Positions 1 to 7,758 of a stretch of DNA of 26,991 nucleotides are shown here, in pieces. The stretch lies in NCBI GenBank assembly GCA_964407325.1, contig CAYOVA010000019.1:1-26991 (forward strand), given 5' to 3'. The notes under the pieces were generated by a model. It had not been told where the DNA came from. It did not search any database and saw only the letters and a list, made by a program, of their open reading frames with translations. Position 1 is the stretch's first letter. Each line of letters opens with the position of its first letter. Source of the DNA: JAOAFZ01 sp964407325 (GTDB lineage: Bacteria > Patescibacteriota > Microgenomatia > UBA1406 > GWC2-37-13). Both the position numbers and the translations under genes were made by a program.

Positions 1-3000
1 GGAAATATCTTATCCCCGTCTACTTCTTCAAACCACTGTGCAATAACCTCGCACATATCGCGAGTTACCGTTTTTGCCCATCCTTCATCAATAATAGTCA
101 GTTTTCCATACAATTCGGCCTGATACTCAAACAGTTTGTCTATGTCTCCGCTTTGTGCAACTTCACCTAGTTTTCCCGGTAATCCGAACGCCAGATCCTG
201 GACTTCTTTCATCACATTTAAATCGCCAATGGAACCTACCGGTATATCGTCGTTTTCTGCTCTTGCTGTAATAACCGCAAGATCCATGTAGAAATTCGGG
301 AGTAAAGGGATTGCTCTTTCTTCATGGTAGGCAAAGGCACACATCTGGTAAAAGTCTTCTCTTCTACCTAAATTATCGCGACCATTTCCAAAGTACTCCT
401 CTTTTTTATTCCCCACTATACTGGTAAAGTACGGGACAAATCCATCACTGGAATTAAACATCAATTCTCGAATTTTCCAACGGTTGCGGCCTTCATTGTA
501 CCTTCTTTTTGCTTCGACGGTCTTTTCAGCAGATAGTCCCGGTTTTTCAGCTTCTGCCCGTAAAGCAGCAAGTTCTGTCTGGGAGATAATGTCATCGGGT
601 CGAATAAGACCAAGCTCCCTTCCTTTCTCATCTGGGGGGAAACTCTGGGGATCTTCATGAAATTTTCGTTCCCGAGTATGGGCTGTTTCACGGGCAAGAT
701 TCAGCGCTTTAAACAGTTTTTCACGGCCAACATCGCCAGTTACTGTATTACCCTCAGCGTCAAAAAATTCTGCAATGCGAATTCGTTCGTTAAATGCCAT
801 CAACTCCCGAATATGTATCCAATTTTGCACACCAAACAGCTCATGCAATTCTTTTCGAAACTTGGCACGCTTATTCAAATCATCCGGAGACATCATATCG
901 TCTGGATACTTCTGAAGATTAAAGTAATAATCGACAGTGGGGATTTCAACTTCCGATCCATCTGAGGCTCTTTTGAACTTAACAGTTTTTTCAGTTAATA
1001 CCGGAAATGTCTGGCTCAGAGTGTTAATAAAACCCATTGGGTCACGTTGCACAGCTTCGTAGAATACCTCTCCTCTTAAGGCTCTTTGTCTACGATTTTT
1101 ATATTCGTTATAGGTAATGGTTTCACTACCTCCATCTATGGTAACCTTCATAACTTCGTCAAGCCTGTTATCTCCTGTCGAGTAATCTCCTACTGTTTTT
1201 CCCTTTTTGTATCCTAAGCCACCCTGTTCTGCCGGAGGTACACCTTCAACCATCTCAATAAGATATGCATCAGCATCCCCACCAGCACGACCATCCAAGG
1301 TAAAGTACATCCCGCCAACGCCAACACGCTGTTTAATCCATTCGTCAAAACTCATATTTTTGCCAGCGTATTTTTCCTCTTCTTCGGAAAAATACCGTTC
1401 CAGGCCATCGTTGGTACGATACCCTCCACGGTCAATCCAGTTTCCCATTGCAAGGCTGCGGATACGGTTTCCCCATAACATTTTGGTTCTCTCGAGAATA
1501 TAGTCGTCTATTCTTTTGTCAATATCTCGCGCTTCACGTCCTGCAACTCCCAATACATGATTTATAAAATTCTCTCGTAATGCCTCCTGTGCTTCTGGAG
1601 AATCTGTTCCCACTTCATCTACAAATTCCGCCACACCCAGTGCTGCAACAGCTTCCGGATCAATATTGCGTCGACCTTCCCACAACTTCCCGGCTGCTGC
1701 CCGGGCAGCAGCTTCACTCGTTTCGATTTTTAGTGCATATGCTTCAGGATCATTTCCAATACCTACATGTCCACGCATCATATCCCAACGCCAGCGTCCA
1801 TTGAGAATCGCCATCAAGTCCCCGAACGGCACATTTGCGTAATGCCCTGCCACATTCGCGTTCGACATAACAGCCGGTGCACGCATGGTGATAAAGTTAT
1901 TGATAGCGTCAGCAAAAAGACGGGCGCGATTGATTTCCCAGTCTTCTACATCTCGGTCGATAATACCTCGCGCTTTTAAGTCCATAATCATATCTTTAAA
2001 CCAGCGGGCAAACTCCTCGCGCCGTGGATTCAGCATTGCTTTTACCCTACCCGGATCACCTTCATCGGTGTATTGTGAAACGTTAAGGTCCTTCGGCAGT
2101 TCATTTCCATTCTTCACAATGTCATCCTGGACTTTTGAGATAAGATACGGAACAGCATATTCGAGCACTTCGTCTTCCAGTAAAATACTCATTTCCGTAA
2201 ACGGTTTCATACGGGCAATCAATTGTTTCCATTGGTCGGGTGAAGCGTTCTTAAGAATATTGTTTACTTCGTGTGCGAGTCTCTGGTAAGAAAACTCGAT
2301 ATTAATTTTGTTTACCAGCGTACGAAAGAGATTATCGTAGTTCGATCGAACCCGCTGCCACTCGCGCACATATTCTTCAGGAGGCAAATTTTGCGCCTGT
2401 AGTCTTTTTTGAATATCAGCCAAAATCCTATCGCGCTCGTTTCCCAGCTCGCGCATTTTACCTTTAATCGTTCTAAATACCTGTCCTTGTGCAAAATCAC
2501 TAAACTGCTCCTGGAAAGGGGTTGCCGGATCAAGATCTCTAAATAACTCACTGGTTGCACGAAGCACCTCTCGTTCAAAACGCTTTGCTCCTTTAGAATC
2601 CCAACGACCTGAGGATTCAAACAATGTTTCTGAAACAGTCAGGTTATTCCACTTGTTTAAGGCTGCAATTACTGTGGGATACATTTCTTCCCGTCCATAG
2701 GACGCATCGGCGTTTAGTGACTTGTACACCGATAATTTATCGTACAAGTCATCCACTTCTGCTTTTGAAAGACCCGCCTGGTCCATAAGTGTTTGCCTTA
2801 CTCTATCTGGATCAAGAGGCGTAGGATCTCCCTGTCCTGCCATAGGGCCTTCATCAACACCGGTCACCAGGTAGTTTTTTATCCTCTCAACCAAATAAGG
2901 ATCAGGGCCTGTCGCCATCCTTGCTTCCATTCTCCCGAAATACTGTTCAATTACAGACTGCGCCTGTTGCATTTCCGCACGCTTATCTTTTACCTGTCTT

Positions 3001-3665
3001 CGTTCATGTTCGCTTAACTGCCTGTTTGGATCAGCAGTAGTTTGAACTTCTCCCAATTCCTGCAATGCTAGATCTTTACTGCTCAATCCCTTCTTCCTTT
3101 GCACAACTTCTGCAATGGCATCAGTAAATTTGGGCGATAGTGTTGGAGAGGTTCTTTCCAGTCCCGGCTGGACTTCTTTATATTCTTTAATCAGCTGTTC
3201 AACATTTGCAACCCGTCCGGTAAACAACCCATACAGTACTTTATGAAGATACGGTGCTGCATATATGGAAATATCATCTGGTCGTGTTATTTTTGCAGCA
3301 AGTTCAGAGACGACTGATCGGGTAAAGTCATTTGCTTCCTGCTGGAGTGCAGGGTCCATTCCCGGTTCCAGTTTTGCGGCCGCGATTTTTGCAACAGCCT
3401 GCCGGGCTCCGTATAACACCATCTGGACGGCTTTCCGGCTGGCATGTGCCATCCCTTTGTGCTCTGTTTGGTCATTCTGGTCGCCAGACAAAACTATCCC
3501 ACCCGAACCTCTTTTTTGACGGTCAACCTCAGTACGGACTTCGTCCGCTTTTACTGCAGCCAGGATAAGATTATCCCGTATTTCTTCCGACGTTTTCACC
3601 AGTGCCTCAGCACGTGCCTCATCTGACTGGGGATCCTGTGGCGGTTGCTCGGGTGTTTGCGTCAT
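1..3665 (-). CDS. Very large uncharacterised soluble protein, 3' end cut by window edge
   Basis: An open frame without stops runs leftward from the ATG at 3665-3663 to the window edge, giving at least 1221 codons; its C-terminus lies outside. I do not recognise the family. The N-terminus is Pro/Gln/Asp-rich (MTQTPEQPPQDPQSDEA). The rest reads as charged, mostly helical sequence with many Arg, Glu and Asp, and with aromatic-rich patches such as NGRWRWDMMRGHVG in the middle third. I see no signal peptide, transmembrane segment, Cys cluster, Walker motif or tandem repeat. A TATAAT box ends nine bases before the ATG and there is no Shine-Dalgarno sequence, so the message may be leaderless. It is separated from jag by about 250 bases and is probably its own transcription unit. 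The continuous frame over 3.6 kb makes the gene secure; the function is unknown. Confidence 0.85.
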   Translation of the reverse strand, partial: MTQTPEQPPQDPQSDEARAEALVKTSEEIRDNLILAAVKADEVRTEVDRQKRGSGGIVLSGDQNDQTEHKGMAHASRKAVQMVLYGARQAVAKIAAAKLEPGMDPALQQEANDFTRSVVSELAAKITRPDDISIYAAPYLHKVLYGLFTGRVANVEQLIKEYKEVQPGLERTSPTLSPKFTDAIAEVVQRKKGLSSKDLALQELGEVQTTADPNRQLSEHERRQVKDKRAEMQQAQSVIEQYFGRMEARMATGPDPYLVERIKNYLVTGVDEGPMAGQGDPTPLDPDRVRQTLMDQAGLSKAEVDDLYDKLSVYKSLNADASYGREEMYPTVIAALNKWNNLTVSETLFESSGRWDSKGAKRFEREVLRATSELFRDLDPATPFQEQFSDFAQGQVFRTIKGKMRELGNERDRILADIQKRLQAQNLPPEEYVREWQRVRSNYDNLFRTLVNKINIEFSYQRLAHEVNNILKNASPDQWKQLIARMKPFTEMSILLEDEVLEYAVPYLISKVQDDIVKNGNELPKDLNVSQYTDEGDPGRVKAMLNPRREEFARWFKDMIMDLKARGIIDRDVEDWEINRARLFADAINNFITMRAPAVMSNANVAGHYANVPFGDLMAILNGRWRWDMMRGHVGIGNDPEAYALKIETSEAAARAAAGKLWEGRRNIDPEAVAALGVAEFVDEVGTDSPEAQEALRENFINHVLGVAGREARDIDKRIDDYILERTKMLWGNRIRSLAMGNWIDRGGYRTNDGLERYFSEEEEKYAGKNMSFDEWIKQRVGVGGMYFTLDGRAGGDADAYLIEMVEGVPPAEQGGLGYKKGKTVGDYSTGDNRLDEVMKVTIDGGSETITYNEYKNRRQRALRGEVFYEAVQRDPMGFINTLSQTFPVLTEKTVKFKRASDGSEVEIPTVDYYFNLQKYPDDMMSPDDLNKRAKFRKELHELFGVQNWIHIRELMAFNERIRIAEFFDAEGNTVTGDVGREKLFKALNLARETAHTRERKFHEDPQSFPPDEKGRELGLIRPDDIISQTELAALRAEAEKPGLSAEKTVEAKRRYNEGRNRWKIRELMFNSSDGFVPYFTSIVGNKKEEYFGNGRDNLGRREDFYQMCAFAYHEERAIPLLPNFYMDLAVITARAENDDIPVGSIGDLNVMKEVQDLAFGLPGKLGEVAQSGDIDKLFEYQAELYGKLTIIDEGWAKTVTRDMCEVIAQWFEEVDGDKIF

Positions 3666-3916
3666 AATAGTCAAATTATATACTTTCCCGGGGTCATTTG
3701 CGAATCGGGTTCGCTCAAACCTTACACAGCGTTAATGATTATTTACTGCTCTGAGTCGAGAAGACGTTATTTACTATAAACAGGCTTAATGAAGAGTTTC
3801 TGAAAAATTCACTGACACAACCGGGGGCAAGGCATCCTGATTTGGTTGAGAGCAACACAAGAACGTCAAATAAAAACACTACCGGTAAAATAAGTAAGGG
3901 AAGAAACCGGATTGGA
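3666..3916. other. Intergenic region between jag and the large unknown gene
   Basis: These 251 bases contain the promoter of the large gene at the left end. Two copies of TTATTTACT (3739-3747 and 3767-3775) are 28 bases apart. After the jag stop there is a weak CCGGT/ACCGG stem with a long loop followed by a T-rich stretch, too poor to call a terminator. I see no convincing gene or RNA here. Confidence 0.5.
3675..3680 (-). promoter_or_regulatory. -10 box (TATAAT) of the large unknown gene
   Basis: A perfect TATAAT on the minus strand lies nine bases upstream of the ATG at 3665. A weak -35 (TTCGCA) sits 18 bases further upstream. Upstream of it lies an imperfect inverted repeat (TTTGAGCGAA / TTCGCAAA around 3693-3715) that could be an operator. 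The distance to the ATG implies a 5' leader of about 0-4 bases. Confidence 0.5.
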
Positions 3917-4399
3917 TTATTCTTCTGGCTGGTGCTCATCTGCATCACTTTTAAGGGTAACAACAAGCCTTCTATCTTTCCCGTCACCAAGTGAATAGGT
4001 TGTCAGTTCAGGATAGGTTGTAGTAATGTATTCGTGAATAATCTTCCGTTCGTATGAGCTAAAGCCACGCAAATAAGCAGGAGCACTTGTTTCAGAGACT
4101 TTATCCGCATGCTGTTTTGCAATGTATTCCAAACGCTCTTTCTGCTTAATGCGATAATCGTTCACGTCAACCAGTATTTTTACTGCATCTTTATACTCTT
4201 TAAAGAGCATCACTTCCAGAATCTTCTGGAACGCACGGATTGTTTCACCATGTCTGCCGATAATGGTTGAAGCCTCATCTTGAGTGTTGATAACAATGCT
4301 AAACACATCGTCTTCCTGTCCCACAGTTACTTCGTATGTGTCCAGCATTTTTGCAAGTAGTAATTCGGCCGTCTGTTTGATGAATTCTGTTTTTTCCAT
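3917..4399 (-). CDS. jag: Jag/KhpB-type KH-R3H RNA-binding protein
   Basis: A 160-residue protein with a KH domain (about 20-90) carrying the GxxG-type loop GRHG at 48-51, followed by an R3H domain (about 95-150) with the spaced Arg and His of SSYERKIIHEYI at 115-126. This matches Jag/SpoIIIJ-associated proteins, single-strand RNA-binding proteins of the cytoplasm encoded next to yidC in many bacteria. The N-terminal Jag_N domain of longer homologues is missing, so this is the short KH-R3H form. It starts 12 bases after the yidC stop and is very likely cotranscribed with yidC. No Shine-Dalgarno is evident directly before the ATG. The acidic tail DADEHQPEE is probably disordered. Confidence 0.92.
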   Translation of the reverse strand: MEKTEFIKQTAELLLAKMLDTYEVTVGQEDDVFSIVINTQDEASTIIGRHGETIRAFQKILEVMLFKEYKDAVKILVDVNDYRIKQKERLEYIAKQHADKVSETSAPAYLRGFSSYERKIIHEYITTTYPELTTYSLGDGKDRRLVVTLKSDADEHQPEE

Positions 4400-4411
4400 G
4401 AGTTTGTAAAT

Positions 4412-5230
4412 TTAATTTTTTTCCTCTTTTGTGAGGTAGTATTGGATTATACTAAACAACGAGAAAACATTCCAGTACAGCGAAAGTGCTACTGGGAAGT
4501 TAAACGCGAAAAAGGCAATCATAACGGGAAACATATATTTCATTTGGGTTTGCATAGCCTTCTGAAATTCATCAGCACTATCTGTTTTCTCTTCTTTTTT
4601 AATAGCTTTGTGGTCTTTTTTCTTTTCTTCCTGAATATCTTCCTTTATGTCCTTTTTAGCAGGTGGCATAGTTGTACTTGCCTGGAAATACTGCAAAATC
4701 CCGGTAATCACCGGCACAGCGTAATAATAGGGATTTGCACCCTGCGAAGGAGTTTGGATCAGGTTATACATTAGGAAATTTGCATCGATGGTAGTAATAT
4801 GAAGCGCAGGATTGTAAAGAAGATCGTTTATTTTAGAAATTGCAGCACCGTTTCCGTTATGAACAAAGTAGTTGAGTGCATTATACAACCCGATAAACAC
4901 AGGAATTTGTACCAGTGCCAAAAGACAACCAGCTGCGGGATTTATCCCCGCTTCCTGATACAGCCGGAGCTGTTCCTGTTGCAACTTCTGCTTATCATCC
5001 TTATGTTTTTCGTTTAGTTTATCTAGATGAGGACGGAGGTCGTTTAACTTTTTGGTTGTCTCCAGCTGCTTTTTAAAAACTGGATACATAAGAAAGCGGA
5101 TAAAAACGGTAAACGCAATAATTGATAATCCAAGCTTTCCGGGAAGAGGAGTTGCTTCAAATAGCTTGTAGAAAACGACCAGTACATTTAGTAATGGATG
5201 CACAAAAACAGTATTAAAAAAATTCCCCAT
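4412..5230 (-). CDS. yidC: YidC/Oxa1 family membrane protein insertase
   Basis: A 272-residue protein of the YidC/Oxa1/Alb3 family, which inserts and folds proteins in the cytoplasmic membrane alone or with SecYEG. It has the short Gram-positive-like architecture without a large periplasmic domain: a first TM at about 10-50 containing the conserved hydrophilic-groove Arg (VFIRFLMYP, R45), a charged cytoplasmic helical hairpin (about 52-95), GINPAAGCLLALVQIPVFIGLYN-type TM2, and two to three further TMs ending near 262. A lysine/glutamate-rich insertion (about 190-225) lies before the last TMs; it is predicted cytoplasmic and may contact ribosomes. It lies between rpmH and jag with no rnpA gene. 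A TATACT box lies eight bases before its ATG, so it may have its own promoter in addition to read-through from rpmH. Confidence 0.95.
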   Translation of the reverse strand: MGNFFNTVFVHPLLNVLVVFYKLFEATPLPGKLGLSIIAFTVFIRFLMYPVFKKQLETTKKLNDLRPHLDKLNEKHKDDKQKLQQEQLRLYQEAGINPAAGCLLALVQIPVFIGLYNALNYFVHNGNGAAISKINDLLYNPALHITTIDANFLMYNLIQTPSQGANPYYYAVPVITGILQYFQASTTMPPAKKDIKEDIQEEKKKDHKAIKKEEKTDSADEFQKAMQTQMKYMFPVMIAFFAFNFPVALSLYWNVFSLFSIIQYYLTKEEKN

Positions 5231-5238
5231 AGGCTTTA

Positions 5239-5244
5239 AGTATA
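5239..5244 (-). promoter_or_regulatory. Possible -10 box (TATACT) of yidC
   Basis: TATACT on the minus strand ends eight bases before the yidC ATG, in the short gap after rpmH. There is no good -35 and no Shine-Dalgarno. The spacing matches that seen before several other genes in this window, suggesting leaderless initiation. Confidence 0.35.
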
Positions 5245-5258
5245 TCGTATTTTTGCTG

Positions 5259-5399
5259 TTATACAGTTAATCTTTGACGTCCATGTGCAATACGGCGCTT
5301 AAGTACCTTTCTGCCGTTCTTTTTGGACATACGGGAGAGAAATCCGTGTTTTCGTTTGCGGCGTAGCTTTTTGGGTTGCCACGTTCTTTTAGATGCCAT
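5259..5399 (-). CDS. rpmH: 50S ribosomal protein bL34
   Basis: A short open frame of 46 residues starting at the ATG at 5399-5397. The translation begins MASKRTWQPKKLRRKRKHGF and contains the bL34 hallmarks KRTxQPxxxRRKRxHGFxxRM, followed by GRKVLKRRxxxGR(Q)RL. bL34 is a small basic protein of the large ribosomal subunit. The rpmH-yidC-jag order is that of the widely conserved block near the replication origin, although the expected rnpA gene between rpmH and yidC is absent: only 28 bases separate them. A perfect TATAAT lies eight bases upstream of the ATG. Confidence 0.95.
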   Translation of the reverse strand: MASKRTWQPKKLRRKRKHGFLSRMSKKNGRKVLKRRIAHGRQRLTV

Positions 5400-5407
5400 A
5401 AGTATGT

Positions 5408-5413
5408 ATTATA
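5408..5413 (-). promoter_or_regulatory. -10 box (TATAAT) of rpmH-yidC-jag
   Basis: A perfect TATAAT on the minus strand lies eight bases before the rpmH ATG. No clear -35 is visible. It forms a divergent promoter region with the plus-strand gene starting at 5494 and implies a leaderless or nearly leaderless transcript. Confidence 0.5.
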
Positions 5414-5493
5414 CACAAGGAATGCTGAATTTCATAGTATAGATATCATTTTCCTGATCGAAGAAAATACGGTATCATAAAGTACAAAAACCC

Positions 5494-6759
5494 ATGATTA
5501 CCCCACATTCAAAAATCACATTCCACCATCTCAAAGCAAGTTTGAAACCCAACCTTAAAGGAGACTTTTCTATTACCCGATGGGATACTGACAGTACGAT
5601 TATTGTTACAGAAGATGTTGTGAATATTGTAAAGATACTGACAGATGGGTTAACTATTCATGATGCAGCAAAAAAACTCAATACATCAACAGACGGAGTC
5701 ATTTCAATAGTAAATGCATTACGAACCGTCGGATTCATAAAGTCAATTGACGGGAAAAAAGTAAGCGATACTCAGGTTCACATACATCCTTGGCTTAATT
5801 CAGTTCCTCGGAACTGGTTTGCATGGACAATCTCGAAACCAGTGATATATATCTTATTTGCTTTTATAGTGTCCGGACTTGGAGTAGGTCTCTATACACA
5901 AGGCTACTTTCCCACCTATAGGAATTACTTCTGGACAAGCGATATCTTTATGGTCATTATTTCATTACAGTTACTTGGTTTTCTACTGTTACTATCCCAT
6001 GAACTCGGACATTTCATAGTTACAAAAGCAATTGGGGGAGAAGCAATTATGAGGTTTTCCCATCGCTACATTTATTTTATTGCCGAAACAGAAAGCTACC
6101 ATATCGCTGAAGTTCCCAAAGAGATGCGTTATCTTGTCTATTTTGCCGGAATGTTTGTGGATTTTCTTGTAATAGCTTTATGCTACTGGTTGATGCTTGC
6201 CGCTGATACTCATTTTATTGAATTAGGAACTCTCCGATCTATCCTACCTGCAGTAATACTTCTCAATATTCAAGGAATAGTCTGGCAATACAATGCATTT
6301 TTGAGAACTGACATGTATAACTTTCTTTCTGATTTTCTGGATCACGAAAACTTGCATGCCAATACTGTACGCTTTATCGCAAGAAGATTACAAAGTGTAG
6401 AAAAATCCCTACACATACAATTCCCCAGATTTATTCGAAATGCAGTTCTGGAAAATGCTGAAATCAAAGAGTCCGATGATCTGCGGATTCTTCGGAAAGG
6501 GGAAAAAAAACAGATTTCCATCTACTCCTTTATTCTTATTACGGGCATTATTTTTATATCCATCCAGTTCATTTTCTTTATTCTGCCAAGAGAATTCACT
6601 TTTGTCGGATACGCTACTGAAGGATTGATAAAAGCATTACAAAATGCTGATACTGTGAATGCCTTCAAATCTCTGTTTGTGATAAGTATGATGATATATC
6701 AATACTTTTTTGTTCTGTTCCTCGTTCATAAATCGAAACATACCAATGGAAAGCAGTAA
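5494..6759 (+). CDS. Membrane M50-type zinc metalloprotease with N-terminal PqqD/RRE-like domain
   Basis: A 421-residue protein. Residues about 12-88 read as a PqqD-like winged-helix fold (PNLKGDFSITRW, then VVNIVKILTDGLTIHDAAKKL, then an ALRTVGFI helix). This fold serves as the RiPP recognition element in peptide-modifying enzymes. The membrane part follows: TM at 115-135; TM at 152-180 with the zinc motif HELGH (H169, E170, H173); TM at 212-236; TM at 250-270 followed by RTDMYNFLSD, whose D273 fits the third zinc ligand of M50 proteases of the 'peptide zinc metalloprotease' type; then two C-terminal TMs. The active site should lie in the membrane, cleaving a membrane-associated substrate. 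It overlaps the next gene by 14 bases and heads a plus-strand unit ending with four basic peptide genes. A weak TATCAT -10 sits 15 bases before the ATG. The protease call is firm; substrate and role are inference. Confidence 0.8.
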   Translation: MITPHSKITFHHLKASLKPNLKGDFSITRWDTDSTIIVTEDVVNIVKILTDGLTIHDAAKKLNTSTDGVISIVNALRTVGFIKSIDGKKVSDTQVHIHPWLNSVPRNWFAWTISKPVIYILFAFIVSGLGVGLYTQGYFPTYRNYFWTSDIFMVIISLQLLGFLLLLSHELGHFIVTKAIGGEAIMRFSHRYIYFIAETESYHIAEVPKEMRYLVYFAGMFVDFLVIALCYWLMLAADTHFIELGTLRSILPAVILLNIQGIVWQYNAFLRTDMYNFLSDFLDHENLHANTVRFIARRLQSVEKSLHIQFPRFIRNAVLENAEIKESDDLRILRKGEKKQISIYSFILITGIIFISIQFIFFILPREFTFVGYATEGLIKALQNADTVNAFKSLFVISMMIYQYFFVLFLVHKSKHTNGKQ

Positions 6760-7282
6760 CATTTTTTTTAATCCAATATACTACCTGCATACTGACCTTG
6801 TTCTTAGATACACATGGTTAACATCGGTAATCGGGTTTGTCCTGCTGTTTTCTTTTGTTCTTCACAAGTACAAAAACATTAATCCCAACCTTCGCTACAC
6901 AGTTACTTTAGCTTCGGTATTTCTCTTTTCTGTAGCTACCTTCACTTCTTTTACCTTATTCCGTGGCACATCTATCCAAGCTGAAAGAGACTACAATCCT
7001 CAACAGCTCATTATCGTGCAAACTGGACCGGAAGAAGTAACGATACAGTGGAATACGTCAAAAGAAGTAATTGGTTATATAAAGTACAGAACGGGAACCG
7101 CACCGGAAAGGACTGTTCTTGAAGTTCGAGACCCGGAAACTGGCAGTCTTGTTCCGCGTACCTCTCATATAGTTAGGATTAGCAACCTGGAGAAGAATAT
7201 TCGATACACTTTCGTAATTGTGCAAAACGGGAAAACGTTTGACACCTATGAAGGAAAACAGCTTGAGTTCATAGTCCAATAA
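6746..7282 (+). CDS. Two-TM membrane protein with extracytoplasmic Fn3-like domain
   Basis: A 178-residue protein. I chose the ATG at 6746 over an in-frame TTG at 6710, because the longer form would overlap the upstream gene further and adds no recognisable sequence. Two hydrophobic helices (about 24-41 and 51-72) are followed by a beta-rich domain (about 86-178) of fibronectin type III or purple-acid-phosphatase N-terminal type: EEVTIQWNTSKEVIGYIKY and HIVRISNLEKNIRYTF are the typical B/C and F/G strand patterns. This domain should face outside. Its start overlaps the last 14 bases of the M50 protease gene, so the two are probably translationally coupled and act together, perhaps as protease and partner or substrate-presenting module. 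No enzymatic motif is seen. Function unknown. Confidence 0.75.
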   Translation: MESSNIFFNPIYYLHTDLVLRYTWLTSVIGFVLLFSFVLHKYKNINPNLRYTVTLASVFLFSVATFTSFTLFRGTSIQAERDYNPQQLIIVQTGPEEVTIQWNTSKEVIGYIKYRTGTAPERTVLEVRDPETGSLVPRTSHIVRISNLEKNIRYTFVIVQNGKTFDTYEGKQLEFIVQ

Positions 7283-7342
7283 GGGGTTGACTTTCTTAAA
7301 ATAATAATGAAGAATGAAGTATAAGATACTAGTTTGATCCAC

Positions 7343-7453
7343 ATGGCTGACAAAAAGAAACCAAAAAAGAAAAAATCAAGTATAAGAGCAAGAATTAGAC
7401 GTAAGTCAATCAAAAAAAATTTATCTGCTGGAAGAGGATTTATTTCGTTATAA
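7343..7453 (+). CDS. Small very basic peptide 1 of tandem family (36 aa)
   Basis: An ATG-to-TAA frame of 36 codons. The peptide begins MADKKKPKKKK, has an Arg-rich centre (SSIRARIRRKS) and ends SAGRGFISL. It has ten Lys, five Arg and only one acidic residue. It is the most divergent of four tandem paralogues, but shares their layout: Lys-rich N-terminus, Arg/Ser centre, Gly-rich turn and short hydrophobic C-terminus (GRGFI here, GKGFI in the fourth). A TTGACT element at 7287-7292 with a poor AAGAAT -10 at 7310-7315 may drive it, in addition to read-through. No signal peptide, no Cys, no clear Shine-Dalgarno. Function unknown; a nucleic-acid-binding peptide or the precursor of a secreted cationic peptide are both possible. 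Confidence 0.65.
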   Translation: MADKKKPKKKKSSIRARIRRKSIKKNLSAGRGFISL

Positions 7454-7465
7454 GTTTAATTAGTT

Positions 7466-7573
7466 ATGCCTACACAAAAAAAGGTAACAAAAAAGAAAAA
7501 AGTAACTGGTCGTTCCCGTGTTAGAAGGTCACCAAAAAGAAAAAGTTCTGGTGGCAAATTGAACTCAATATAG
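7466..7573 (+). CDS. Small very basic peptide 2 of tandem family (35 aa)
   Basis: A 35-codon frame, ATG to TAG, starting 12 bases after the stop of peptide 1. Segments include KKKKVTGRSRVRRSPKRK followed by SSGGKLNSI. Net charge is about +14 with no acidic residue. The core KKKKVTGRSR and the RSPKRK motif are shared with peptides 3 and 4, which shows the frame is under protein-level conservation. The SPKR/SPKK element resembles the minor-groove-binding motif of histone H1 tails. The upstream gap is AT-rich without a Shine-Dalgarno sequence; a TTATAA stretch overlaps the end of peptide 1. Confidence 0.72.
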   Translation: MPTQKKVTKKKKVTGRSRVRRSPKRKSSGGKLNSI

Positions 7574-7613
7574 GCTGGGTTGTTATCAATTTATACATTT
7601 GTAAAAAAGACAT

Positions 7614-7721
7614 ATGCCTACTAAAAGGAAAGTTATGAAAAAGAAAAAGGTCACTGGTCGTTCACGAATCAAAAAGTCACCAAAAAGAAAAAATACTGGT
7701 GGTTCCATTAATTCAATATAA
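7614..7721 (+). CDS. Small very basic peptide 3 of tandem family (35 aa)
   Basis: A 35-codon frame, ATG to TAA. It carries KKKKVTGRSRIKKSPKRK and ends NTGGSINSI, almost the same as peptide 2. An internal ATG at codon 8 falls in the Lys tract, but the upstream ATG is supported by the shared MPT start. At DNA level the stretch encoding KKKKVTGRS is nearly identical to that in peptide 4, pointing to recent tandem duplication. TATACA at 7592-7597 could be a -10 with a leader of about 10 bases. No acidic residue and no Cys. Confidence 0.72.
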   Translation: MPTKRKVMKKKKVTGRSRIKKSPKRKNTGGSINSI

Positions 7722-7745
7722 GACCAAGATTTATTATTAGTTCTG

Positions 7746-7751
7746 TATAAC
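7746..7751 (+). promoter_or_regulatory. Possible -10 box (TATAAC) before basic peptide 4
   Basis: TATAAC ends seven bases before the ATG of the fourth peptide gene, the same spacing seen at other candidate leaderless starts here. There is no good -35, so this is tentative. Confidence 0.3.
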
Positions 7752-7758
7752 ACTATTT

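Noticed and set aside
1885..2289. 134-codon plus-strand frame, plus several other plus-strand frames between 650 and 3630
   Set aside because: All lie antisense inside the continuous large minus-strand gene and show shadow-like composition.
3666..3916. Possible tRNA T-arm (GGTTCGCTC) near 3708
   Set aside because: No acceptor, D-arm or anticodon stem can be folded around it.
3739..3990. 83-codon minus-strand frame with a hydrophobic segment at the end of jag
   Set aside because: It starts at a TTG inside jag, overlaps it by about 74 bases in another frame, and has no ribosome site or recognisable domain.
6710..6745. TTG start extending the Fn3-like protein by 12 codons
   Set aside because: The ATG at 6746 gives a normal short overlap with the protease gene; the extension adds nothing recognisable.
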